Counted from the stretch's first letter, positions 36,770 through 48,106 are shown. The stretch: 64,000 nucleotides of DNA from Morella rubra (GCA_003952965.2 CM025851.1:15116099-15180098), one strand, 5' to 3'. Program-made: numbers and translations. Notes: generated by a model from the letters alone, not told the origin.

Positions 36770-37904
36770 TGTAGATGTATTTTAGTTGGCGTAAATACTT
36801 CATGACGTGTCCTAGTTTATTCCTGAGGTTCATGTTTAATGAAGTCCTGCTCAAGACCAGCGGTTCAACAAAATGTGATCATCGGGTTATGTTGAAGGTT
36901 TGATTGTAGTCTGCATATAGTTTGCCTACACGGAGCTGGCGCTTTAATGGTTTGAGAGCCCAAGCAGTTTGTTTCGAGTTTACTCCAAGTTTGATCAGAA
37001 GTTACGAAAGACTGTTGTAAAGGTTTTTACTGACGTGCCCAAGATTCAAGAAGTCTTGAAACTTCGTGAACCTCTTCCCTCCAACTCCCGAGAGTACAAA
37101 AGCTATTTTTTCACGATTGCTCATTACGTTCCTTGAGATATCTTTGAGAGACCTAAGCTTTCTAGAGCCTTCTTAAAAAACTCTCTCTGTTAATGTTTCT
37201 GTAGTTTGTTTATGTGAGAACTGAGATTGAACCCAGCGAGATTCTTCTTTCCCCCATTATCTCAGATTCAATATTGATCACCAAGATAATATCAAGACTG
37301 TTTGTTCCTAGTGTGAAAGAGCTGATTGCACGTTAGTGTGTGGAAAGATCGACTTGGCTGTAGAGATTGGCTTTTTGGAATCAAGATCTTCAAATGGAAG
37401 AGGAGTTCCTCATTCCCTGCATGGTGTTGAGTTGGATGTTGTATTCCAGGTAAGGTACAAGTTATGTTAGACTAGCAACGGGGTGTTGGGTAGTTTATAG
37501 ATCACTGTGTACCGAGTTTGAAGTTTTTAGTGGATTCGCTTAAACCGGCTTACGAGCTCGGAGAGTTTTTTCCTCTTGAAATAATTCTTTCAAGTGGTTT
37601 TTCTCTTCGTCATCAATCTTGGTGTTATTGATTGTGATTGTGATTACTTAGAGATTGTTGTCTGGTTGTTTCTTTGATTAAGAAAGAAATTTTTTGAGTA
37701 TATTGTAGAGTTAATAATTTGCAATAATCTGACCATATTGATTTGATTATTTTGCATAATATACTGACTGTCCTTGAAATTTGTTGATAAGCTTGTGAGA
37801 TTGTGCAGCAGTAGATTTACAAAGGACCGAGAATTTTTAAAACCTATTCAACCCCCCCTTCTAGGTTTGGCTACTGTATATTGAGCCTTGAACCACCTTG
37901 TTCA
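36770..37904 (+). repeat. 3' LTR of the copia element
   Basis: 1135 bp, from tgtagatgtattttag to accaccttgttca, followed directly by the second target duplication cttcc. It aligns end to end with 27447-28598. Confidence 0.93.
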
Positions 37905-38828
37905 CTTCCTTAAGCCGAGCGCCATCTGCATGTGTCTCTGAGGCTCTTTCACTCTCAGCCAGATCAACAAAATTCGGCAGCACATGGATATTAACTACTT
38001 ATAATGAAAGTAACAATTAATGCGATGTAAATTAGCAGATAAAGGTAAGAATGTTCGATATTTACCAACCTTGCAACAAAAGACCTCACACAATCAGAGT
38101 GTTCACGGAGAGTACTTTCAATTGTCTGTATAGGTAGACAATTATTAACTTGTCAGAAGAAAACCATCGTCTAAAAGCATCAAAAGAAATTAAGATCCAC
38201 GAAACTTACCAGCCATATTATCTGGTGTGACAGCGAGCTATTATTGTTAAGGGCAGTCTCACCAACTTGCCTTTGAGCTAGAAAGCAAAGAAAACCAAGT
38301 AATTCCAATTAAGACATGAAAAATACAAGGAAGCCAAACCAACCCACGTGCAAGGATATAAGACTTACCCTCGCAAACACTGATCAATCGTCTCGGGTGT
38401 TGATCATCAGCTTCTGTTTCCTCTACCAACTTCTCAACCACAGTACCTTTCTGCAAGAAGAATTTGGCGAAAATTCCAGTTTTTAGGGTAGAAGCTCTTT
38501 CGAAAGATGTCACCTGATTGCTAAATACAGAAGTATTTTGTGAAAAGACTGCCTCTGCATCATCCAAGAGCTTCAGATTGCGACCAGACTCTGAATTGGG
38601 CAGGTCTCTAACACTCTCATTGTATATTTCAAGTCCAGAGATTTTTATTCTGAAATCTCTCTCAGGGGTCTGCAATTATGCAAGAAGAGCACAGATGAGT
38701 TTGGAAGCTCCATTCTACTCAATGGTTACATTTGCTGCCTTGACTTCAGTGTCAGAGCATCAGTGTCATGCTTATATTCCTTACTGTCTTCGACTAGTTT
38801 CCATGTGGGCCTAGATATGACCCCTACC

Positions 38829-39120
38829 TCTCAAGTTTAGAAAGTTTACATTAAGAAGGTAGTCATACAAATAAAAGATTTTTGGAAGTCAGAAGGAACT
38901 CATACTGACTCATAATAGAAAAAACTCAATAAGGTGGAAAAGGCAAGATCTGATTTTCATGTAGAGGCTCGATCTCTCAAGTTTAGAAAGTTTACATTAA
39001 GAAGGTAGTCATACAAATAAAAGATTTTTGGAAGTCAGAAGGAACTCATACTGACTCATAATAGAAAAAACTCAATAAGGTGGAAAAGGCAAGATCTGAT
39101 TTTCATGTAGAGGCTCGATT
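38829..39120. repeat. 146-bp tandem duplication in a kinesin intron
   Basis: The block starting tctcaagtttagaaagttta at 38829 is repeated at 38975 with a period of 146 bases. The copies look identical, implying a recent duplication. Confidence 0.9.
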
Positions 39121-39648
39121 TTATTTTTCTTTCTTTCTGTATCGGCCAATACTAGGCTTGACTAGAAATATTAGTAGATACCCATTCTTTGGTCTGAGAA
39201 AATAATAACAGTCTTTTACAGTTGATAACATATTTCAATTTAGAAAGTGAATTCGTTTTAGAACTCCTAAGAATTTCACCACACAAAAACGAAAAAAACA
39301 GAAACACAGTTGTCCTAATCAGAGTCCTTTCAACTGTTCCATGTCTATTTAAACATTATGTGTTTTGGAGCCTTGCCCTCCCGCTTCTAAAATACTTTCT
39401 TTGCTCTGATACTTTGTAGAACTCAACAAGCAGCAGAAAGATTCTCATCAAGAGTCAATTAAATGAAACGGTCACATAGGGTTCTGATAGAGCTCACCTT
39501 CATTATATGCCTGTAGATATCATTAACAGCTTTCTCTGTTTTTCCTCTCATTGTATATGTCTTACCGCTGCTAGTTTGTCCATATGCGAATATGGTTGCT
39601 GCAATATAGGAGAAAGAAATGTTTGTTTAATTGAAAAAAAAATTAAAA

Positions 39649-40005
39649 GGGTTAAATACACTTTCCTCCATTTTCTTTGGAGTCATTTACACTTTATACC
39701 CCGATGTATTATTTTTGAAACATTAAACTCCTTAACTTACACATTTTTTCAATTTGGACCCCGTACCTAAATTGCCCGTCAATTTAGACGGATTCCGTCA
39801 AAATTTTTACACATTGCCCTCCTTATCTTTGGAGGTATTTACACAATGCACCCCATATTTTGACGGAATCTATCTAAATTAGCGGACAATTTGAGTACGG
39901 GGTCTAAATTGAAAAAATGCGTGAGTTTAATGTCTCAAAAATAATACATCGGGATGCAAAGTGTAAATGACCCCAAAGATAAGGGAGACAATGTGTATTT
40001 AACCC
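39649..40005. mobile_element. 357-bp Mutator-type MITE, near-complete palindrome
   Basis: The element lies in a kinesin intron. The 9-bp target duplication aaattaaaa is exact (39640-39648 and 40006-40014). The arms are about 165 bp each: gggttaaatacactttcctc at one end and the reverse complement of gacaatgtgtatttaaccc at the other, with a short central spacer. It has no coding capacity. A transcript through the intron would fold into a long hairpin. Confidence 0.88.
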
Positions 40006-41012
40006 AAATTAAAATGTAGGAAGGATAAATGAATTAGAGGTTATATGCTACCATTGATGCCCATCAAAGCCGACAGGGCAACGTTCTTTACTCCTTCCTC
40101 ATATACTGTTTCTGTTGGGCTAGCAGGGCCAAAAACTTTATCTGATATAAGAAAAAAATTGGAAGTATTCGGAATTATAAGAAACACCAGAGGAACTTCT
40201 GTAGACCAAAAACTTGGAGAAGGATAAAGATATCATTAAGTACCAAATACGAATGAGGCCGATTGGGCTGATCGTTCCTGAGGTGGTGGTTTGTGCACAA
40301 TTGTATGATCGTCAATGCACTCCCAAGCTACTTCATCTTTGGCTAATTGCTCCCTTTTGCTTAATGGCCTTAACCATACCGTCGCTACGATCTTCTCTTC
40401 CCTAGCTCTTGACCCTCCCGGGGTTGATACAGATGTCCTCCCTGTGGGACACGGTTTAGACAGGCACTAAGCCAACACTATACGTTAGGATCTAAAACTC
40501 TCTATCTTCGAAGCTGGTCCTGGTGTTCTGGGAGTCATTTTTACGCTTAACCTATTCCTCTACTCCTCACAAGTTGAACTAAAAGGAACACCGAGTAGAA
40601 GTGGGAAATTGGTTTGCCCCTCTCAGCAGAGCGTAGAGAATCAAACTCTCTCTTAATGCAACAGTAAATAGGATCTCAGCAGCTGCCAAATCCGAAATTA
40701 TCTGTGAAAATCAATCATGGGTCAGTCTAAGTATAGGATAACTAGTTAAAGCAACTTGAATTATATTCTAAACATAGCATTGATGAATTTATTTCATCAA
40801 ACACAATCAATGAAGGCGTCTAAGATTATATGAAGATATAATAAAGAAGTAAACGAATCAATGACAAAATGAAACAGAGGAAGAAAGGAAGAAGCCCATA
40901 GTTCTGCATGTATAGCGTCTTCTTTGACCTATTTTAACATTTAGTCACTGTATTCTAGCTAAATCCTGAAAAATGAAAGATACACAGTACGATAACGAAT
41001 GAACAATTAACC

Positions 41013-41359
41013 TTTTTTTTTCTTTCTAATTCACGTTTCATTCGAAACCGAGGAGTACAGGCCAATACTGCAAGTTCACAACAGATCACAATGACTTATA
41101 TAGAAAGGAATCCTATCTAACGGGATGGAACCCAAAATAGAAGAAGTTGTCCCCCATTTTGCCAGAAGATGCGCCATCCTGTTGGCCTCTCGAGGAATCC
41201 AAGTCAAACACCAAGTCTGATGGTCGTTTAAATACACTCGAATAGCTGCCACTTGCTACACAATATTCCACCCGGAAAGGGGGGGGGGGAGCTGTATCAT
41301 TATGAATAACTTTGCAAAGCATAAGGCAATCAGATTCAAAATGCACATGAGACAATCAT
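41013..41359 (-). mobile_element. 5'-truncated LINE (RNase H tail)
   Basis: A 347-bp insert between direct repeats aacaattaacc (41002-41012 and 41360-41370). The minus strand ends in an A-rich tail next to the left repeat. It encodes the end of an RNase H domain in a shifted frame (WIPREANRMAHLLAKW near 41205), a motif also present in LINE-B as WIPRERNQFAHLLAKW. A 5'-truncated copy with tail and target duplication is the normal product of LINE retrotransposition. It sits in the 5' intron region of the kinesin pseudogene. Confidence 0.8.
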
Positions 41360-41829
41360 AACAATTAACCAACAACAAGAAAGAATGAAACCTTCCATTT
41401 TTCAAATTTTGCATCGTAACTTCTAAATCGAGCTTGACGATTGTTTAACTTATCCCATTCAGATCCGAACTGGAACTGCAAAACAACATTACACGCAATT
41501 CTACTGGTTTCAACTTCAGGCGAGATTTGATCGCTACAGTTTTCCTAATTTGAAGACCTCCTTATGATGTACAATCTGACGATTGAACTTCATAAATTTA
41601 AAATAACAAAAACATACCCAAACTTTCCATTTTTAAACACGATCAAAGTAATCGGTTTGAACCACAAAAGGAATACAAATGAGATTTAATTGACTTTCTC
41701 TTCATTGGCATGAAATTCAAAAAACCACTTTCGCTTATCTACTGAGTTTTCAGCATCGAATGCTGAGACCTGGCCAGATCAGAAATACCAAACCAAGAAA
41801 ATCATAAATAACAAAAAGAAAACACTCAC

Positions 41830-42210
41830 GGAAGCCTCGAAGTTCAGGAATTTCTTTTTGACGGCACAATCAGATAGAGAAGACGAAACCAAACGAATCG
41901 ATCAACAAGCTTACAAAGACCAAGAACGTAAGTCTATTTCCCAAGAGAAATTCAGAGAGAGAGAATTCAAGAGAGGGGAGCGTTGGAGAGGAGAGAGAGA
42001 TAATGGCAGATGATGATGATTTCTCTATGGCTTTTAAGAGAGAGAGGACTCTTTGTTGAGCAGTGCATGTTAGTTTTTAAAATTATTCTAAAATACAAAT
42101 GACCTGTCTGTGAGTGACTCTCACCCACGGATTTGATTTTCAGACCCCAACGGCTAGTTCTTCTTTCTGTTTGTTTTTAAGTTTTTATATATATATATAA
42201 ATTCCTCTTT
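41830..42210 (-). promoter_or_regulatory. Putative promoter and untranslated first exon of the kinesin gene
   Basis: On the minus strand, a TATA-like tatatatatataaa stretch (about 42186-42203) is followed by a pyrimidine-rich leader with repeated tctctctc (about 42050-41945) and then gcttcc-gtgagt, a plausible splice donor near 41830. This resembles a plant 5' untranslated exon spliced to the first coding block at 40538. No transcript evidence is available. Confidence 0.4.
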
Positions 42211-42304
42211 ATCGTTTTAATAACTTCTCTCTCGCCAATTTATTGATTTTTTTATTTATTCATTTTACGTTTTCGTGAGTTAATCGCCGAGTATTAAAGC
42301 GGTC

Positions 42305-42692
42305 CCAGGTTTCAAGTTCCAACGTATTTTTTAGTTTTTGGTTAATTTAATCATATAAGTTCACAATATTATTTCTAATTTATGATAAGATTATTTTAAA
42401 CATTTCAAGCGATGAAATAAACTTTCCTTCTTAAATGTGATCAATACGTTTTTAACTATTTATGAATTTAATTTTCTTTTCCTTTTTTGTTAATTTCTTT
42501 AAAGTTATATAATAAAAGTTTATTTCGTGAAAAAAAAAACATCATGCATATTTATATTTTAAAAAAATTATTGTGAATTTAGTATAGTTTATCTAATTAA
42601 TGAAGAGAAAGAACCTTAATGATGACTAACTAAGTATTAATTGATATCTGTCGGCGAAGATGTATACTAGACTAATCATCAAATTTATTTTA
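42305..42692. repeat. Left flank of the MULE, duplicated at 49981-50363
   Basis: From gtttcaagttccaacg to catcaaatttatttta this matches 49981-50363 with few changes. The MULE at 42693 starts where the match pauses, and the match resumes at 48486. Confidence 0.85.
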
Positions 42693-43875
42693 GGCTTAAA
42701 TGCTGAAAAGGTCCCCGTGGTTTAAGGTTTTCCCAAAAAAGTCTCTGTACTTCAATTTGGATGATTTTGATCCATGTACTTTACACGTCTTTCCAAAAAA
42801 GTCCCTCCGTCAGTGTGGCCCACCAGTTTAACGTTTTCTGTTGACGTGTCTAACGGAGGTTCACATACACCTAACCACAAATTGACACGTGGACACACAA
42901 TATCTCTCTCCTAATAAGCGCCATGTCAGCTGCCACTTATGGGCTCCACCTCGACGTAATTGATACGCTGCGTTTTGGCTCTCCTTTGGCTGAACAAATA
43001 AATCCCGATTCCCCCTTTCCACCCCTAATTACGCACATTGCAGCCCTAACCCTTTCCCCCGGTATACGATTCGCAGTCTCCTTACCCTTAATCGATCCTG
43101 TGATTGCCTATTAGAAAAAATCAAAAGCATTTTTTGAATCATATACATTCACCAAAGAGTTTACATTACCAAGTGGAGCAACTCCGAACCCAGTGGTGAC
43201 TATCAAAGTCACCAATCTTCGAGAGCGACTCTCGCGCAAACACTCAGGGCTTAAGGTAAAATTTTGTTGCCCATTTGATTTTTAGTTGGGTTATGGACTA
43301 TGTTGTGGTCATTATATGATGTTTTCCACATTTTCTATTGATTATTATTTGGTTTGCATTGTGTTGCGAAGGTGGGACCGTGAGAGTGGAAGGGTAGTTG
43401 GCACCACATGTTGATTACTTTTGATAGTCAAATGGTAGCAATATTGTTAGGATTTGTATATGTTGATTACTTTATAGAGGGTGGGACCTGTTAATATTCG
43501 GTTTGTTGGCCCCAATTTGTGACTTTGTTTCTCAGTGGGGAACATAGTGTTTTGTTAGATGTACTTCAAAAGGTGTGGTCCCCCATTGCTGTTATAATTT
43601 AGATTTGAATATGGCTATGTGGTATCACTACACAATTATTTGTCTTTTTAATATCATTGTTCTTAGTCACATTTTTTTGTCTATCATTTGTAATATAAAC
43701 ACCTTTTGAAGCATAGTATAATAATGCCAGCTTATAGTCATTTTTTTGTGCTATCCTGTTTAATATAAACAGCTTTAATATTCACTGATTTTGATTTTTG
43801 TTTGAATATAAAATCAATCATCCCAGTATTGATATGAGTTGTTTTACCGTGATACTTTTGAATAATAAAGCTACG

Positions 43876-43972
43876 AACTAGTTTGCATGCATGCTTTTTG
43901 CCTCCACCACAACTGGTTTGCATGCATGCTTTTTGCCTATACCACAACTAGTTTGTATGCATGCTTTTGAAT
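43876..43972. repeat. 35-bp tandem repeat upstream of the transposase
   Basis: The unit around gtttgcatgcatgctttttg occurs at 43881, 43916 and 43951, a period of 35 bases, giving about 2.7 copies. Confidence 0.8.
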
Positions 43973-44001
43973 ACTAAATGACTTATTTGCCACTACTGCA
44001 G

Positions 44002-46852
44002 ATGGTGAAGGTTTAGTTACACCATGGCGGAGTTCTTAACTTTGCACGTTCAGTGCACGAAGGTGACACTGTCAATTTCCAAGGTGATATGGACCCTGAT
44101 TACTTCTCTATGACGCATATGATGAAGACATTCACCAAAGACTTGAAGTATAATGACATAGTGGAGTTATGGTGTACAATTGGGCTGGAAGGACTTGAAA
44201 CTGGTTTGTGTCGTTTCCACAGTAATGAGGATGTCTTACAGATCATCGAGAGGTTGGAGTGTACAGCATCAGATGACCTCCATATGTATACTGTGCCCAG
44301 TAAGGACGGGACGAATTACTTCAAGTCTGTGGAGAGTTCTAGTAAGGGAGCTGCTGCAGGCTCTAGTAAGGGTAAGAGACCTGCTGTAGAGGCTATTGGG
44401 TTGGATGATAAAGATGCCGTAGAACTTGGTATTGATCAGGGTGGGTTTGAGGAGGGTGAGGGTAGTATGGGCATGGACATGGGTGATGAGGGTGTTGTTG
44501 AGGGTGGCATGGGTGATGCTAGTATGGCTAAGGGGGTTGAGGGAGTGAATGAGGGTGATGAATCTGATGTGAGTTTAGAGTTTGATGATGAGCGACAAAT
44601 ACTTAGTGACTGGGACCACAGTGATTCGGAGGAGGATACTAATATGTTTGCAACACCACATAAAGATAATGGTGCTGCTGCTCATGATGGGGCAAGAGGT
44701 TTGGATGGCCAAGATGGTCAAGGTGAGGTCGATAACATGGTTGTTGGGGAGCAGTAGGATAGGACGAGGAGGAGGAGGGATGCTGTAGACTGGTTTGGGA
44801 ATAGGGGTCCGGCTGGTGCAGACACGGATGACGAAATCCAGGGTGATATTGGTCAGGAGGATGATTGGGTGGATATGAATGATGTTGCCGCTGAAGACAG
44901 CGTGACCCAAGAAGGGATACAATACCCTGAGTTTCGTAAAGAGGATCTCAGTATTATGTCGATCAAATCAGAGATAATCCAAACTGGCCAACAGCTGTAA
45001 TGAGGCAACAGATAAGAAGAGATTTTCAAGTTAAGGTTTCCAAAAATCACTTGTATCGAGCAAAAAGGTTAGGTTTGGAACTGGTTTATGAAAAGCATGC
45101 AGAGCAATTCTAGTATGTGTATGATTACGCTGAGGCACTTGTGATATGGAATCCTAGGAGTAATGTGAAGATTCAAAAAGATGAGATTTTTTTCCAAAGA
45201 ATATATGTGCGGCTGGACGCATGCAAGAGGGGGTTCCTCAGTAGGTGCAGATCGATGATATACGTTGATGACTGTCATTTGAAAGGCCCACTGGGTGGTC
45301 AGCTGTTGTGTGCTGTTGCAAAAGATGCCAACAAATACATGTATCCAATAGCAGTTGCTATTGTTAAGTCTGAATGTCGTGCATCCTGGATGTGGTTCAT
45401 AACACTCCTACTGGAAGATGTTGGTGATGATGATTCGTGACTATGGTCTTGGATGTCAGATCGACAAAAGATAAAAGTATAATTGTTTGGTAATTTTGAT
45501 TTTAAAATAAGTAATATAACCCTGACTTACCTCTTGCTATTCACTTGTGTAGGGGGTCTTGGATGCTTTAAAATCATTGGCACCACACTCCGAAGCACGG
45601 CACTGTGTCAGACATCTACATGTAAACCTTAAGAGAAAGGGTTACAAAGGGCAGCACTTCAAAGATGAGTTACAAGCTGTAGCTTGTGCAACCACTAGGT
45701 CAAAGTTTGATTATCACACGAGAATGATCAAATCATTCAGTGAGGACGCATTTAAATATCTAGATGAGGTCGATTCGAAGGGTTGGTCACGACATGCATT
45801 CAGAAGGGATAACAAGTGTGATATACTGCTTAACAAAATCGCTGAGAGTTTTAATTCTTGGATCAAAGATGCAAGGGAACAACCGATTTTAAGCATGCTT
45901 GAGCTCATTAGGAGGTAAATAATGAATCGATTTGTTTCTAAGAGGGCTGCAATCGCCAAGGTAGAATGAGAGATATGCCAACAGATTAGAGCTAAGTTAG
46001 AGAAAAACAAATCTGATGCACGATACTGTTTTTGTAACTGGTATGATGGGGAAGTCTTCGAAGTGGAACCGCTGAATGATAGTCAGAAGTTGGTGAACAT
46101 CGGGATGAAGGAGTGTTCATGTGGTAGGTGGCAGTTGAACAGGATACCGTGTTCACATGCTTGCGCTACCATTTACCACGATCAAAGAGTCTCGAAGGAT
46201 TTTGTGGACGCCTACTATCAGAAGGACACTTATGCGGTCTCATATGCTGGAAAGGTTCATGCTATGCTAGGCGCAGATGACTGGCCACACGTAGATAGTA
46301 ATCCATTGATGCCACCTCAAGTTAGGGTGCCCGCTGGAAGGCCAAAGAAGGCCAGAGTTAGAGCTGTTGATGAGGAGCAACACCCGTATCAAGTCACACG
46401 GGCTGGATACACTCTTTGGTGCAAAAAATGTGGCGTGATGGGCACAATGTGAGAACTTGCAGAAAACGATCACAGGTATATATTTAGCACAATTGACTTG
46501 AAAAAAACTTCAGAGTTTCAATGGTCTAACTAAGCTGTATTTTTATTTGCAAGCAACCACTGGAGCCGCCACCGCAAGCTCCACTATTGGAAGTTCAAGA
46601 AGTAGAACACGTCCCAGGGCTACACCAATGCTGGAGTATTTAATCAGTTGTATGCATTCAGCATGCTTTCATTTTGTCATGCATTCTGACTTTACATTTC
46701 AATTGCAGGTTCATGAACAACAAGCTAGAACTTCAACTACTGATGTGCCAACCAGTTGTGATGTGCCAACCAGTTGTGATGTGCCAACCAGTTGTGATGT
46801 ACCAACCAGTTCGGGACAATGCGCAACTACCCAACCGATTGCATCAATGTGA
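44002..46852 (+). pseudogene. MULE transposase (mudrA type)
   Basis: DDE transposase that would cut and move the MULE. Likely start ATG 44002, with a TAG four codons in. A PB1-like N-terminal domain (VHEGDTVNFQGDMDPDYFSM) is followed by a long acidic linker, a TAG at 44755, the catalytic core (MIYVDDCHLKG, where relatives have D-A/G-C, near 45265; CRASWMWFITLLLEDVG near 45390), an intron (about 45470-45550), APHSEARHCVRHLHVN near 45580, a SWIM zinc finger CSCGRWQLNRIPCSHAC (46107-46160) and a CCHC knuckle broken by a one-base deletion near 46440. Further stops near 45916 and 45968. It ends in TSCDVP repeats. Not functional. Confidence 0.88.
46740..46811 (+). repeat. 18-bp tandem repeat at the transposase 3' end
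   Basis: Four copies of a unit based on gatgtgccaaccagttgt, in frame, encoding repeated TSCDVP. The last copy has gtacc for gtgcc. Confidence 0.9.
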
Positions 46853-47640
46853 AGATCAAGGGCCCCACCATAACAACCCACGGGTCCAAATAAGCAGTCC
46901 GAACCTCAAGCAGCATCGTTGCCACAGAGGTCACCACAGAAGAATAAATGGAGGGCAACACAATGATATTGGCTTACTTCTTTTGGATTTAATGCCTCTT
47001 GGATGATTTTCGATGCAACACATTTTTGTGTTTTGTATCAGAGTGGTTTTGTGTTGGATGTAATTCATTTTGGATGTACCATTTTTGCACATGTTGTAAT
47101 CTGTCTATGTTTACAAATTTCAGACTAGATATTTTTATTTATAGATGTAGGATTTTCAGGTTGAGATGGTGACATATGGGTTATTGAAGTTGTTTTACAC
47201 TTTCTGAACAGCAACACCCATATGGTTTATTGAAGTTCTTGTACACAGTATTGGTATTCGAATATGTTGATTGCTTTGCAGATTTTATGGATGTTAATGC
47301 TTATTGAAGCTGTTGTCTACTTTTTTGGCACAATATTCACAGGTCAATGCATGATGACATGCATCAGATTGAAAGGGTTAATTATTGAGCCAAATAAAGC
47401 CAAATATAGCCAAATTACTAAGGGACCATAAGTCCTTACAGTTTTGTACAAATTCAAAATAGCATCAGCAAATTCAAAATGGCCAACAAAAATCCCTTCA
47501 TTACATTAGCAAATAACACAATAACATAGCACAAAATCCAACTAATATTACCTTCAATCGCCACTCCCCTGTCTGCTGTCAACACAATTTTTCATCCATC
47601 ATTCGAAGTTTTTCATCTATTAATCAAAGTTTTTCATCCA

Positions 47641-48106
47641 TCATGCATAGTTGTTCATCCATCCTTTTAAGCTTACCAATAAAATCAGCCAACATCTCAT
47701 CATTTCCATATTGTCAACTGGTGGATCTATCCATTTAAAGAAATCGCATGGCACATGATCCTGCAAAATACAAAAAAATAAAATAAAAATGTAATGTTAT
47801 ACAAGCAGAACCACTTCTTGCATACAAAACTAATGGCAACGTACAAAAAATGCGTCCATAATTGCATTTTCCCAAAAATGTACACTATTAATTCAAAAAA
47901 TAACCTTTAAACATTACATTCAAACAAATGATGTAAGAAACCACCTGTTTTCCAAAAAGGACGCAGCTATAGAAGTGACACCCTAGATTAGCGACAGTCG
48001 CGCTCCTCTTCGACTTTGCTCGCAGACCGCATTTACACATCAGAGCCGTAGAGATATGATAGTCATCGTTCCCCTGAGAGGATGTCGTAGAAATTGAAGA
48101 CGCCAT
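47641..48106 (-). CDS. GRF-type zinc-finger protein inside the MULE
   Basis: Two exons, 48106-47945 and 47760-47641, joined across a 184-base GT-AG intron (donor gtggtt, acceptor ttttgcag), give an open frame of 93 residues. The start is MASSISTTSSQGNDD. The zinc ligands of a GRF finger are present: C24 and C26 in MCKCGLRAK, C48 in GCHFYSC and C59 in VPCDFFKW, closing with KWIDPP. The GRF name motif reads GCHF rather than GRRF, so one conserved arginine is changed. GRF fingers bind single-stranded nucleic acid in other proteins, and small GRF proteins are common near plant MULEs. This is the only spliced ORF of the window I find unbroken. Expression is unknown. Confidence 0.65.

Larger units (their letters stand above)
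27447..37904 (+). mobile_element. Sirevirus-like Ty1/copia LTR retrotransposon
   Basis: A complete element of 10458 bp with the 5-bp target duplication cttcc at 27442-27446 and 37905-37909. Order: LTR, tRNA-iMet primer site, gag with zinc knuckle, protease, integrase, reverse transcriptase, RNase H (the copia order), a long spacer, an extra ORF, four polypurine tracts, LTR. Long gag with coiled-coil sequence, an additional ORF downstream of pol and repeated polypurine tracts are features of the Sirevirus lineage (SIRE1/Maximus). Frameshifts and stops in gag, pol and the extra ORF show it is inactive. The LTRs differ at roughly 35-40 positions by my eye count, which suggests an insertion of the order of a million years ago. 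Confidence 0.93.
25830..40538 (-). pseudogene. NACK1/HINKEL-like kinesin (KIN-7), split by a copia element
   Basis: Kinesins of this group are plus-end microtubule motors that build the phragmoplast during plant cytokinesis. Twelve minus-strand exon-like blocks cover the motor and the start of the stalk. The P-loop GQTSSGKT (39598-39498) is intact. The gene is nonetheless dead: switch I reads SSLSH instead of SSRSH, switch II reads DLAESE instead of DLAGSE, one exon contains a 10.5-kb retrotransposon, and later exons carry a 2-bp insertion, a stop codon and further frameshifts. No C-terminal stalk or tail beyond the exon at 25951 was found. Closeness to NACK1 is judged from [18 protein letters not shown] and DLLNSESGR-type motifs; subfamily placement needs a tree. 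Confidence 0.85.
37905..40538 (-). pseudogene. Kinesin pseudogene, 5' exons (motor domain)
   Basis: Exon-like blocks, minus strand: 40538-40499 (MTPRTPGPASKIE), 40441-40244 (REEKIVATVWLRPL; the family has VRLRPL), 40141-40052 (DKVFGPAS), 39598-39498 (P-loop), 38669-38553 (TPERDFRIKISGLEIYN), 38450-38369, 38277-38210 (switch I, NNNSSLSH), 38125-38070 (TIESTLREHSDCVRSF) and about 37975-37905 (NFVDLAESERAS). Most boundaries carry GT and AG. Exceptions: the donor after 38553 is GC, with a 102-base gap that stays open in frame, and the acceptor before 37975 is missing. The gap 40498-40442 is only 57 bases, so it is either a very short intron or an insertion. Confidence 0.85.

Noticed and set aside
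44575..44922. Minus-strand ORF within the MULE transposase
   Set aside because: It is the antisense of the acidic linker of the transposase and has no protein-like features of its own.
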